Shown: positions 1 to 10,922, counted from the first letter of the stretch. The stretch is DNA of 64,000 nucleotides from Voacanga thouarsii (GCA_026120185.1 JANUWF010001217.1:248001-312000), one strand, 5' to 3'. The notes: generated from the letters alone by a model not told the origin. Made by a program: numbers and translations.

Positions 1-227
1 CATTTATTCATGGATTAGCTGATCTTGTGCTGTTATTTTCTATTTGGATATGGAACTTCCTTGCATCATCATTCTTTTTTAGAAGTTGCTTGATTGGATA
101 AGGATCTTAATGTTGTGTATTTTTTTCTCTTCAAAAGTGTTTAGAATGTTTATGTTCTAGTTTTTCTTTAACATGTATTGGTTTCTATTGAACAGTGATA
201 TAACTTGAGCAATTCTTTCTAGTGCAG

Positions 228-897
<670 letters not shown>

Positions 898-1644
898 AGG
901 TGCAGTTTTGTTCTCATATTCTCCAACCATCGTAGCTGACCATATCTCCATCTCATTCGATTTTGAAACTTAAATTGCACATTTTTTAATGGAGGCATAG
1001 AAGTGTATATATTGGTTAGACATGGCATCATTTGTCAAGGCCTCTTCATTAATGTCCCGTGCATATTCTTCTTTGCTTCTTGTACCTTTGTATCAATAGA
1101 AAAGAAGCCCTATTGCCCTTCATGTTAGTCTCGCAAAACGACCGATGCCGCTGGTTTTAGCCAATCCAGTTTGCAAAACTAATCCTGATAGGAACTCTGT
1201 GTTGTTGGATGTTATAAGAATCCAGTCAATTGCTTTGTGTTTCTTAAATAGCAATTCATCTTAGGTTGATCTCTTTATTTAGTTGAAATTTTATGTCATG
1301 TAGACTAGATGATTTGGATGACAATTGAGTCACTTCTTTCGGGAAAAACAGAACAATATCCTCACTTTTATCATCTGCTGGAGGACATACATGATTGCAG
1401 TCGGCTCGAATCTGAAATGTATAGCAGGATCGTACCAACAAAGGGCAAAGATATTTCAGGAAGATTATTGAGCTGCACATTACGGCCTATTAACTGAGTA
1501 CTGTCAATTATGCATCAGAAGAACACTTGGTGTTCATACATGGTCTCAAAATTTAGCTACCAAAATGTAAGGTGCCTACCACTAAAATTAGCTCTAATAG
1601 AAGGTGAGATGTGTGGTTGAGTTCATTTTGCTACATTTATCCAA
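898..1644. other. 3' flank shared by two convergent genes
   Basis: This holds the 3' UTR of the signal peptidase and the downstream end of the LEA_2 gene on the other strand. I see no further coding signal; the short reading frames here lack codon bias and recognisable motifs. Confidence 0.6.
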
Positions 1645-2911
1645 TCAATCATAAGAACAAGAATTATGCTGAAACTTGATTTCGCTTGTGCCCCAAGAAT
1701 TGACTACTAATGAACAAGAAATCTGCCTTCGATGATTTGTCTTCACCAACCTTCCCACCAAGTAACCCCTTGATTGGACCTCAACGTCCAGCTTCAGTGG
1801 AACCCCTTTGCTGTCATCTGCTGCCACCAAGGTTCCACCAGCGCCATAGAGAGGAATGTTGCGTCCGCCTAGGTCCACGGACATGAGACGAGAGCTTCTT
1901 CTCGGCTGAAAATATTTCTTCAACTGCAAATATTACCAGTGTATCAACTTCAAAATAGCTGGAAACTAGAATAGGCAGTTCCTCGAATAAGGCAGAGTGA
2001 GTCTAAAACAAAGCTAACCCGGCAGAACAGTATAACTAAGCAGTATAATAGAATTCAGAGTCTCATTCTCACCTCACCACTAGCAACTGTAATTTGGGAG
2101 TACATAAGATCAACCTGCTTGGAACTGACGTAAATGCCAAAGAAGTTATCAGGGTTATGAATTGACATCGTGGCTGAACAATTAACCGTAAGCATCTTAG
2201 TCGGAACGCCAGTGTGATCTGAGCCTTGTCCGAAATAAAAATCATGAACTCTTAAGCTCTGGCACAAAGGTGCAATCCACAAGTCATAATGAAGGTAAGA
2301 AAAAACAAAATCTTTTGGAATTTATGGTTTTGCATACAACTCCACCTCAGTGCAGGAAAAATTCTTAACATTAAGACATCATTAATCGCATCTCAGATAT
2401 GAATAAATTCACTGCTAGAAATGAATATGCGTACCATCATTCTGATTTGAGCTTTGTAAGGACTGCTAGCACCCCAGATGGTCAAACAAGAGGCAGTGAA
2501 AACAATGGAAAACCCCAGCAAAAGAATCAAGCAATAAGGTCTTCTCTCATCCCTTTCATCTTGGTGCATGTCGTCATACTCAGCATTCTCTTCATTAACT
2601 CTGCACTCTCTCCACTGCTTACTGTTTCTTTTCCTGTTCCCCCTGTACCATCGCCAATGCCCGGAAACCCTGCTGGCAGAGGAAGACCTGTAATTGGATG
2701 TCCTTCCATAGGTGGAGGGGTGTGAAGGGGAGTCCATGGGGCTGCAGCTACTATTGTAAGCTGGAGTGGTTTGCATGGACGCAGCTGCAGATGACTTATC
2801 TGCATCCTCGTGGGAATCACGCGAAGGGCTCTGTACATAATACACTGGGCGCTTTGGGGACGATGATGGGGTTATGCTTGTAGAATCCCATTCAGACTTG
2901 GCCTGCATCAT
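1645..2911 (-). CDS. LEA_2 / NDR1-HIN1-like membrane protein
   Basis: Three exons on the minus strand: 2911-2435, 2258-2073 and 1923-1645, all with GT/AG borders and intact frame, giving about 313 residues. The N-terminal ~125 residues are Ser/Pro-rich, with the conserved PVYYVQSPSRDSHED motif, and then basic. One membrane segment follows at about residues 127-147 (CLILLLGFSIVFTASCLTIW). The C-terminal part is an LEA_2 beta-sandwich, with GVPTKMLTVNCS, NPDNFFGIYVSS and KKYFQPRRSSR. Proteins of this type are annotated as LEA hydroxyproline-rich glycoprotein family. They are single-pass proteins whose LEA_2 domain faces the apoplast or an organelle lumen, and some take part in defence or desiccation responses. 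The exact function of this member is unknown. Two ATGs are adjacent at the start; the first is used here. Confidence 0.87.
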
Positions 2912-3474
2912 CCCTTGAAGCTACAAAAAATCTCCTAAATTTATTAATGCTACGACCCACGAGCAAGTTCAATTCATTTACACAAAGAAATGACCAAATC
3001 CATAAGAAAGAAATGAATTTCCTCTTGAGAGCATTCAAATTTGGCGGTTTGGTTGTTTGTGTGTCTCATTATTATGCATGAGAGCGAGAAAAATGAAAAC
3101 GGAAAGAGAGTAAGACCAGTTCATTAGTCTTGAAACGTCTTCTTCTCGCTGCGTAACGGCTAAACAGAAAGCTGAGGAAGACTAGTTCTCCCCCTCCTTG
3201 TCTTGACGAGGCTACAGCCTCCATATAGGTTTGCCAGCATCTTAATTTTTTATAGGGTAAATGGTACAAATTACTCCATTAACCTAATAAAAATGCGTTG
3301 TTTATCCTCAATTTTGTTTTTATAAATTTTTACCTTTAAATTATATAAATTTTTTATTAATTATTTTTCTATTCAGATCGAGCTTTAACCCATAATAGAA
3401 TGACTCACGTAACCCCGCACATGACTTTTTAAAAAAAATATTTTTGCCCAGTAAAACTTGCAGAGCTGAAAATT
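2912..3474. other. Promoter/5' UTR region of the LEA_2 gene and intergenic DNA
   Basis: Sequence upstream of the minus-strand LEA_2 start. I see no gene. AT content rises past about 3245. Confidence 0.5.
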
Positions 3475-3873
3475 TTGACCTTTCTGAATCAGAACAAACT
3501 TCACGGTTCGATACCAGAGTTTATTGCAGACTTGCCCGAGTTGGAGATATTGCAGCTTTGGGAAAACAATTTCGCTGGGAGCGTTCCACAAGGCTTGTGA
3601 ACCAACGGCAAGCTTCAAGCTCTTGATCTAAGTAGGAATAAGTTGACTGGAACACTACCCCCAGGTACGTGCACCGGAAACAATCTGCAGTTGCTGGGCC
3701 CTTCGGGAAACTCTCTCTTTGGTCCGATTCCAGAATCGCTAGGTCAGTGCAAGTCATTGCGTTGAATTTTGATGAGTGAAAACTACCTTAATGGATCAAT
3801 TCCGAGAGGGCTTTTGAGCTTGCCTGAGCTCAAACGAGTTGAGATTCACGATAATCTTGTTTCTGGTCCCCTA
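3475..3873 (+). pseudogene. Fragment of a BAM/CLV1-type LRR receptor kinase
   Basis: One forward frame reads as consecutive leucine-rich repeats: LTFLNQNKLHGSIPEFIA, then LPELEILQLWENNFAGSVP, LQALDLSRNKLTGTLPPG, and later YLNGSIPRGLLSLPELKRVE. This matches the middle of the extracellular LRR domain of BAM1/2/3 and CLV1-like kinases, which bind CLE peptides at the plasma membrane. The frame has at least two in-frame TGA codons (after VPQGL and just before the SENYLNGSIP repeat). It has no signal peptide, membrane segment or kinase, and ends abruptly in AT-rich DNA. It is about 130 codons of a protein that is normally about 1,000 residues. It is most likely a displaced, decayed fragment; there are no visible retroposition marks. 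Confidence 0.85.
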
Positions 3874-4153
3874 GAGTTTTTATTTTAGCAAATATATCCA
3901 AAGAAAAATAGTTTTAGCAAATCAATTTGGACGAAAATAACTTTTAGAAAGGTGACGTAGGATCATTATGTTATGAGTTGACATTCAATTTTGACGGTTG
4001 AGCAATTAATGATAATTTTATATAGTTTAAAAGTAAAATTTTATAGAAATGAAGTTAAGAAGTGCGTTTTATTTATGTTATTTTTTTTATATCGCAAATA
4101 ATGGATGAAAAATGAATTGTTTTCTTTTAACTTAGTATAAAGATTTAGATATA
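3874..4153. other. AT-rich intergenic DNA
   Basis: No coding or RNA signal seen. Confidence 0.4.
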
Positions 4154-4569
4154 TATTCCCTCCATCCACAAATAATTAATATAATTGTAAAACTATGCAT
4201 ATTAAAGAATTATAGAATTTTATAATAAAAATGATTAAAATGTCCACTATACTATTTGAAATATTTTTATTATCTTTCTTACCTCATTAATTTGAATCTC
4301 ACTACTTCTTTAATTATATCACTCTAATAATTACATATATTTCTCTTCTTTTCACCTATATCACTTCATTAAATTACACTTTTGATTATTTTATAAGATA
4401 ACGTGATTTTATTGTTGATTAAAATAACTTTAATATGAATAATTATAATATTAATTAATTGATAAAAAATTATATTAAAGGTAAAATTAAAAAAAATTAA
4501 ATACAACTTATATTTAGAAAATAGACAATTATTTTTTGACAAATCAAAAAAAAATTAAGTCAGTTATTT

Positions 4570-4575
<6 letters not shown>
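4154..4575. mobile_element. Stowaway-like MITE (degraded)
   Basis: The left end reads TATTCCCTCCATCCACAAAT, a typical Stowaway terminus. The right arm (AGTCAGTTATTTGTGATATA) is complementary to the CACAAATAATT part of the left end. The outermost GGAGGGA of the right end is missing and a TA microsatellite stands in its place. The interior is AT-rich and non-coding. Confidence 0.45.

Positions 4576-4603
<28 letters not shown>
4573..4603. repeat. (TA)n microsatellite
   Basis: An uninterrupted alternating TA run at the right edge of the MITE. Confidence 0.95.
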
Positions 4604-4609
<6 letters not shown>

Positions 4610-4871
4610 TAACCAAAGTATTATGTCATGAAAGAAGTAAATAGTAAAATTGGAGGAGTAGTGAAATTTATATGCTTTAAACGAGTGACTTCAAGGCGAA
4701 ATTGAGGACAAAATTAGTTATTTTAATACTTGAAGGGTAAAACAACTTTTGATGAGTCTAGGGAGTTTGGATGCAATGATTTGGGGAGCAGAGAAGAAAT
4801 TTGAGAAAAAGGAATTTTGATTTCTCCTATTTTGGGAGTTTTAAGTGAGAAGAGAAAAGATGGATTAATTG
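4604..4871. other. Intergenic flank of the RKD-carrying copia element
   Basis: No gene seen. The last bases before the element include the target site CCTCT (4872-4876). Confidence 0.4.
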
Positions 4872-4876
4872 CCTCT

Positions 4877-5238
4877 TATTATAAAATTAGGGTAGTGTTA
4901 GAATAATATCTACACACTAAAAAAATTCTAACTATTCTTTGCACAAGAATTTCTCTTCAAACTTCTCTCTTTCTTTCTCTCACAATTCTTTCTCTAATCT
5001 TTCTTTCACTAATCTTTCTTTCACAAAATGATGGTGTATTACAAATTTAGAGAATAGCTCTATTTATAGAGCTCTAATTAGTGGAATACATCATGCCATA
5101 CATCATCTTCCACTTATCTCAATTAGTGGTGTCTCCACTAAATGGTGGACATCCATAAAAATCTTCTCTAATAATTCACATAAATCCATAATTAGTGGAG
5201 CCTCCACTAATTAATGTAGATTCCAATAATTCATAACA
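4877..5238 (-). repeat. 3' LTR of the RKD-carrying copia element
   Basis: About 362 bp, closely similar to 9860-10187. The outer end is TATTATAAAATTAG, where the sister LTR has TGTTATAAAATTAG, so the terminal TG has mutated to TA. The inner end is TTCATAACA. It is longer than its sister through a short duplication near 5000 (repeated TCTTTCTTTCAC) and a block near 5195 that is missing from the sister. Confidence 0.9.
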
Positions 5239-5251
5239 CTCCCCCTTGGAT
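5239..5251 (-). promoter_or_regulatory. Polypurine tract of the RKD-carrying copia element
   Basis: Directly inside the 3' LTR the minus strand reads CCAAGGGGGAG, the expected plus-strand DNA synthesis primer of an LTR retrotransposon. The same tract sits beside the LTR at 37132-37143. Confidence 0.75.
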
Positions 5252-5361
5252 GTCCATCCATTACATAAAGAATATGCCTCGTTAAAACCTTACTATATAA
5301 AAATTCAGTGGGAAAAAAAATCTAGTGAAGGAAAAAGAGTACACTATTCTATGTCTGTTTA

Positions 5362-7039
5362 TTACTCCCCCTGATAAGATGATTCATTTAAATCTTTAAA
5401 TCGACGCATACCGATTTTATATCCTAACTTCTCAAATGTTGCAGTCGGTAAAGTCTTCGTGAAAATATCTGCGAGGTTATCACATGACCGAATTTGTAGC
5501 ACATCAATTTCACATTTCTTCTGGAGTTCATGAGTAAAGAAGAATTTTGGTGAAATATGTTTTGTCCGATCTCCTTTAATATATCCTTCTCGTAATTGAA
5601 TTATGCAAGCTGCATTGTCTTCATAAAGAGGAGTTGGAATATCTTTGATCGATGATAATCCATAACTTTCTCGGATATAATGAATCATGGATCTTAGCCA
5701 TACACATTCTTGACTTGCTTCATGAATGGCTATAATTTCAGCATGATTTGAAGAAGTAGCTGCTATTGATTGTTTCGTAAAACGCCATGATATAGCAGTA
5801 TTTTCACATGTAAATAGATAGCCCGTTTGAGAACGTGCTTTATGTGGATCAGATAAATAACCAGCATCTGCATAACCAATCAATGTTGGGCTGGTTTTAT
5901 TTGAATAATATAATCCGAGATCAATTGTACCTTGGAGATATCGAAGGATTTGTTTAATTCCATTCCAATGTTGTCGTGTTGATGAAGAACTAAATCTTGC
6001 TAATAAATTGACAACAAAAGCAATATCAGGTCGTGTATTATTAGCAAGATACATCAATGCACCAATTGCACTGAGATATGGTACTTCAAGACCAAGGAGT
6101 TCTTTATCATTTTCTTGAGGTCGGAAAGGATCTTTATCCACATTTAATGATCGGACGATCATTGGAATACTCAATGGATGTGCTTTGTCCATGTAAAATT
6201 TTTTTAACACTTTTGCTGTATATGCTGATTAATGAATAAATGTTCTACTTGCCAAATGTTTAATTTGTAAACCAAGGCAAAGTATACTTTTATGACAATC
6301 CTTGATGTCGAATAATCAATTGTTTCTTTGAGCTCTTCAAGAGTTCCAATAAGATTAAAATCATCAACATATATAGCTAATATCACAAATTTAGAACCAT
6401 ATTTCTTAATAAAAACACATGGACATACCTGATCATTTTAAATCTCGCTTTCAATCAATATTCACTAAGATAATTGAACCACATGCGCCCAAATGGTTTC
6501 AGGCCATATAATGATTTCTGTAATTTGATGGAGTAATTTTTACGAGGATAATGTGTATATGCTTCTGGCATATGAAATCCTTTGGGGATTTTCATGTAAA
6601 CATCATTTTCTAAATTTTCAAACAAGTAAACGGTGACAATATCTAATAGGCGCATATCTATCTTTTCATGTACTGCCAAACTGATAAGATATCGGAGTGT
6701 AATAGCATCAACAATAGGAGAATAAGTTTCATCATAATCAATACCTGGTCTTTGTAAAAAATCTTGGGCTACTAATCGTGCTTTATATCGAACGATTTCA
6801 CTCTTTTCATTGCGCTTTCGTACAAATATCCATTTGTAGCCAACAGGTTTTACACCTTCTGGTGTTCGGACTGCAGGTCCGAAGACTTCACGTTTTGTCA
6901 GTGCATTTAACTCCGATTGAATCGCATCTTTCCATTGCAGCCAATTTTTTCTATGCCGACATTCATCAACTGATATTGGTTCAGGATCATCATTATCCTG
7001 TATAACATCAAGAGATATTATATGCAAACATATGATCAA
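5362..7039 (-). pseudogene. Ty1-copia reverse transcriptase-RNase H, broken
   Basis: Three minus-strand frames carry the pieces in order. 7039-6455 holds the N-terminal RT (GYKWIFVRKRN, ARLVAQDFLQRPGIDYDETYSP, LQKSLYGLKPFGRMW). 6386-6204 holds the catalytic box IYVDDFNLIG. 6210-5362 holds the RT end (YLSAIGALMYLANNTRPDI) and RNase H (LIGYADAGYLSDPHKARSQTG, EDNAACI, DIFTKTLP). Frames change between the pieces and a segment around the YVDD box is missing, so no full-length product can be made. The role of an intact version would be copying element RNA into DNA in cytoplasmic particles. Confidence 0.88.
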
Positions 7040-7104
7040 TATTTGTTTCTATCCGATTCCAACTTCTACCGGAAGTGGTATAGAAATTTCAGTGTTACTT
7101 TCAT

Positions 7105-7507
7105 TTATGTCTGGTTCTTTGTCATAAGTTTTCTCTTGGTCTTTATCATTCTTTGCTTTAATATGATCATCTGGATCATTAATCCTCTCTTCTTTCGATG
7201 ATTTTTATCTTTAGAACCAAGAGGTCGGTCATACTTCTGGCATGCTTTTGGCTCAGCAGCTATATGTAAAATATTTTGTTCTGTTGGAACTTCAATTAGA
7301 ATATGAGCATTTATAGTTGGCATATGTGATTTTGTTACTCTTCTAGAGTCAACAAAAGTATCTGGCATTTGATTTGCAATGCTTTACAAATGAATTATCT
7401 TTTGAACTTCAAGTTCATACGCGCTTGTATGCGGATCAAGATAATTTAATGATATTGTTCAGTCACGATCTTTCTTATACTGTTTATGTTCTCCCCCTAA
7501 TTTAGGG
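7105..7507 (-). pseudogene. Integrase-RT linker remnant of copia pol
   Basis: This stretch has a close match in the related element at about 38440-38755, including the CTAATTTAGGG block that ends at 7507. It encodes only a low-complexity Lys-rich linker. It marks the last retrotransposon sequence before the foreign RKD segment. Confidence 0.6.
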
Positions 7508-7690
7508 AATAATGATTTCACAAGAGAATAAGAAAAGAAATATAAGAAAATGATGACAAGCAGGAAATGTCAAGAAAAATATCTCCTTTTTTTTTTTCAC
7601 TCTTCCCGTACCGACTTTTCCTCTTCCTCTCTTTTCTTTTCTTCTCCTCCGACTCTCTACCTACCATCTACCGATTCTTCTTCCTCATAC

Positions 7691-7692
<2 letters not shown>

Positions 7693-7722
<30 letters not shown>
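7693..7722. repeat. (TA)n microsatellite upstream of the RKD copy
   Basis: An alternating AT run about 50 bp before the RKD start codon. Confidence 0.95.
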
Positions 7723-7725
<3 letters not shown>

Positions 7726-7832
7726 AGTTGTTAGTCATTAGTAAACATCAAAAACAAAAATCACAAAGCAGATATGGAGACTCGTAATTCATTTGAGACA
7801 TGGTCAAATTTTGACTCAGTTTCTACAGCAGA

Positions 7833-7985
7833 TTTTGATGTATTTTTCTTTCCAAACCAACCTCTTCTGCCTAATTCGAACACAGAAGATTTTGATATGT
7901 TTTCCTTTCCAAACCAACCACTTCTGCCTAATTCGAACGCAGAAGATTTTGATATGTTTTCCTTTCCAAACCAACCGCTTCCTCC
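7833..7985 (+). repeat. Three imperfect ~60-bp coding repeats in RKD exon 1
   Basis: Three consecutive units encode DFDVFFFPNQPLLPNSNTE, DFDMFSFPNQPLLPNSNAE and DFDMFSFPNQPLPPNF. The units differ by few bases, so the expansion is fairly recent. Confidence 0.85.
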
Positions 7986-9211
7986 TAATTTCAGGTGAAA
8001 TACCTTTGAGGGCTTCCATTTGTTTTTAGTGTGCTTGATAATGAAATTAAACATTATTTTGGTTTGTTTTTTATGTAAATTAGTGGAAGTTTTGAACATA
8101 TTGCTTTGGACCAAGTTGATCTGCCCCTACAAGAGACTGCTTTTGATACTGTTCCTCTTAATGCTATTCCTTTGAATGAGGATATGTTTGTGCATGATCA
8201 TTTCTACTCTCTAATGAATTTTGAACAAAGCCAGAATATGATTCCATGTTATTATACATTTAAACATGAATTTTGAATGGTATTACCTTTACTGATATTA
8301 TTTTATTTTTCTAGGAGAAATAATGAGTGATTTTGGCAACGAAGTCGGAGTAAGTACTCATGAAATGCATAATATCGAAATTTAATATATTATTGCAAAC
8401 AAAATTCCTGGGGAGAAGAAGATGATTAAGAGGCAGAGAGAGAAGAAGGGCAATAACTCCCAGACACTATCAAGAGAAACAATTTCGTAGTACTTTTACC
8501 TACCAATCAAGAGCACAGCCAAAGAACTGAATATTGGCATAACCCGTCTCAAGAAAAGATGTAGGGAGTTAGGAATTCGTCGATGGCCTCACAGGAAGTT
8601 GGTGAGCTTGGAGACCATAATCAAGAATGTTCAGGTTCTCTCTCATACATACTTATAATTTGCAAGTATGAAACTATGAAAGATTTATAAGTAAATAACC
8701 GATGATATCACTTCGATTTACAGGAGATGCAAAATAAAGAAGAAGGAGGACATATGGCTGAGAAGAAGTTGAAAGAAGCCATTACGATACTGGAATGTAA
8801 AAAACAGTTGGTGGAAGAAAGTCCTAATACGCAGTTGGAGGACCAAACACATAAATTGAGACAAGCATGCTTCAAGGCCAAATATAATAAGAAATTTAAT
8901 TATAATAAACTTAAGGGGATCATAAAATCCCAAGACTCATTTCGCAGTAATTTTACGGCTAATTCTACTGCTAGTCTCGATGCTGGTTCAAAGGGGAAAG
9001 AAAATGAGGAGGATGCCGAAAAAGAGGAGCTGAAGTCCATAATTACTAATTGTTTGTCTTCCTCTAATGTAAATATTGAAAAAGAACAATTACAAACCTT
9101 CATCTTAAATTTGTCAGCTCAATTACAAAAGAGCAATTATAAGCATGTATCCTCAAGTTCATATGAACACTAGTGATATGAATAAAAGATGTGATGCTTA
9201 TTATTAATGGA

Positions 9212-9838
9212 AATATCTTTTTCCCTTATTATCTTTTCTGTTCCACTTCGGTGGCCGTATTTCTCTCGTGATAAGGGAAATATCGAGTGTGTCCATGACC
9301 ATAACCACGACCACCGCCACAACTACGACTATAATGATGGCTTTCATCGGAGCCAACAGCATTCACTTCGGAGTGCTCGTTGAGCCGCTTTATCCGCTTC
9401 ATGATTTCTCAATAATAACTCATGTTAAATCTGTCAATTTTGGATACCATTTTTCTCGATATTGTTACTGCAAGACAATATTCGAGGTATGAAAAGTGGA
9501 GAATGTCTTTTCCAATATAACTTCATCAGTAACTTTTTCTCCGCAAAATTTTTAACTAAGATGTAGTTTTATACATCACGAAGTTCACGGTTTTACAATC
9601 TTACAACTTCAGGTGCAACCATTCATACCGTACAGTGGGTAGTACGACCATCTTCAGGTGGTCAAATCTTTCTTTTTATCCACATGACATATGGATCTCC
9701 TTTTTTTAGCATTTAGATGCATTTTTGTATGACATATAATTTTTTTTTTTAGAAATATCAAATGCTACAAATTCGAATTTAACGAGGTTAGCTATAGAGA
9801 TCAATAAATGCGTACCTGTCTTCTGACTTTAATAACGG
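9212..9838 (-). pseudogene. Decayed copia gag remnant
   Basis: Similar to the gag region of the related element (40440-41220), starting at the shared block TTTTTCCCTTATTATCTTTT. Compared with that copy it has a deletion near 9710 and several frame changes, so no gag reading frame survives. Intact gag would form the particle shell. Confidence 0.6.
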
Positions 9839-9840
9839 CA

Positions 9841-9859
9841 GAGACTCGTGCTGATAACG
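9841..9859 (-). promoter_or_regulatory. Putative primer-binding site of the RKD-carrying copia element
   Basis: Directly inside the 5' LTR the minus strand reads CGTTATCAGCACGAGTCTC. It shares only the TATCAG core with the usual initiator-Met site TGGTATCAGAGC. The same sequence stands at this place in the related element (41285-41303), so it is a family property rather than decay. Confidence 0.5.
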
Positions 9860-10187
9860 TGTTATAAAATTAGGGTAGTGTTAGAATAATATCTACACAC
9901 TAAAAAAATTCTAACTATTCTTTGCACAAGAATTTCTCTTCAAACTTCTCTCTTTCTTTCTCTCACAATTTTTTCTCTAATATTTCTTTCACAAAATGAT
10001 GGTGTATTACAAGTTTAGAGAATAACTCTATTTATAGAGCTATAATTAGTGGAATACATCATGCCATACATCATCTTCTACTAATCTCAATTAGTGGTGT
10101 CTCCACTAAATGGTAGATATCCATAAAAATCTTCTCTAATAATTCATATAAATCTATAATTAATATAGATTCCAATAATGCATAACA
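9860..10187 (-). repeat. 5' LTR of the RKD-carrying copia element
   Basis: 328 bp, beginning TGTTATAAAATTAG and ending GCATAACA on the plus strand, and followed by the CCTCT duplication. Confidence 0.92.
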
Positions 10188-10192
10188 CCTCT

Positions 10193-10765
10193 CTTTTTCT
10201 CTCCATTTCTTTCACTTCAAATATGTAGAGAAAAGTATGCATGGTCCAGTCAACGAAAGTGGAAAAGGGAAATGTCCCCACGATCACGAGTCTCAAATCT
10301 TATTCAAGAAGGAAGGATAAATTTATAAAAATTAATGATAAGTTGTACCTTAAATATTTTTTTCCTGATTATACCTTCCTTTGTTAACACTAAAAGATTG
10401 CATCGCTACAAAGTTATTTTCTCCCGTTTTAAAATATTTTTTTATGATATTTTTTTATTTTAAAATATTTGTTTGTATACATATTTTTAGAACTAATGAT
10501 ATACTTTTTTTTTTCATTTTATCTTCATTTATTCTAAATCAACGGTATAATTTTTTAAAACTCTTCTCTCTTCTTGCTTTTTGAAAATTTTTACCAACCA
10601 ATAGCTATCATGTTTTTAATATGGATATAATAGGAACTTTATCTAAATTGTTGTATTGTTTTTAACTCCCTTAATCTATGTGCAAAAGATTTCATGAATA
10701 AATATTTTGAAACGAAATAGTACAATTTTAGAATTACTTCAATTTTGATCGTTTAAGTAAATTCA
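10193..10765. other. AT-rich intergenic DNA
   Basis: No gene seen. Near 10695-10725 a block (CATGAATAAATATTTTGAAA) resembles the terminus of the MITE at 54827-55136, but no partner end is clear. Confidence 0.4.
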
Positions 10766-10922
10766 ATTACAATAAAGATAATTTTTGAAAAAGACAAATT
10801 TATAATTTTAACGATAGATCATTTATAATTGAATTGATTATAATGTGCGGAAGCATTCAAATAGTATTTTTTTTTAATTAAAAGATTGAAATTATAAATT
10901 TGTCCTTTTTGCAATCTTTTTT
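10766..10922. repeat. Fold-back inverted repeat, MITE-like
   Basis: Arms of about 45 bp face each other. The left arm contains AAAAAGACAAATTTATAATT and the right arm is its near-perfect complement (AATTATAAATTTGTCCTTTT). A short loop lies between. A direct repeat CATTCAAATAGTA occurs at about 10855 and 10937. No coding content. Confidence 0.5.

Larger units (their letters stand above)
7508..9211 (+). pseudogene. RKD: RKD-like RWP-RK transcription factor copy captured by a copia element
   Basis: Exon-like blocks on the plus strand: 7774-7994 (METRNSFETWSNFDSVSTAD, then three repeats of DFDMFSFPNQPLLPNSN), 8084 to about 8276, about 8400-8634 and 8724-9173. The third block has the RWP-RK domain: SRETIS, stop, YFYLPIKSTAKELNIGITRL, CRELGIRRWPHRKLVSLETI, KNVQ. 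The last block has the RKD coiled-coil tail (LEDQTHKLRQACFKAKY) and a stop at 9171-9173. Introns are retained, with GT after 7994 and 8634 and AG before 8084 and 8724. RKD proteins are nuclear DNA-binding factors of egg cell and early embryo. This copy has an in-frame TAG at 8488-8490 inside the domain, and the second block runs into a TGA. It is probably non-functional, although one edit or alternative splicing could bypass a stop. Upstream DNA (7508-7773) may be its own promoter. Confidence 0.87.
4877..10187 (-). mobile_element. Ty1-copia LTR retrotransposon carrying an RKD gene copy
   Basis: The element is bounded by two LTRs (4877-5238 and 9860-10187) and flanked by a 5-bp duplication CCTCT at 4872-4876 and 10188-10192. 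Reverse transcriptase and RNase H read on the minus strand, so the 5' LTR is the right one. Order along the minus strand: 5' LTR, decayed gag, then foreign DNA with an RKD gene in antisense in place of zinc knuckle, protease and most of integrase, then a linker, RT, RNase H, polypurine tract and 3' LTR. A relative at 36879-41587 shows what the undisturbed family looks like. The element has no protease or intact integrase, so any movement of the composite needed proteins from another copy. Confidence 0.9.

Noticed and set aside
2399..2883. Plus-strand and alternative minus-strand frames over LEA_2 exon 1
   Set aside because: Shadows of the LEA_2 coding exon, which has clear splice borders and family motifs.
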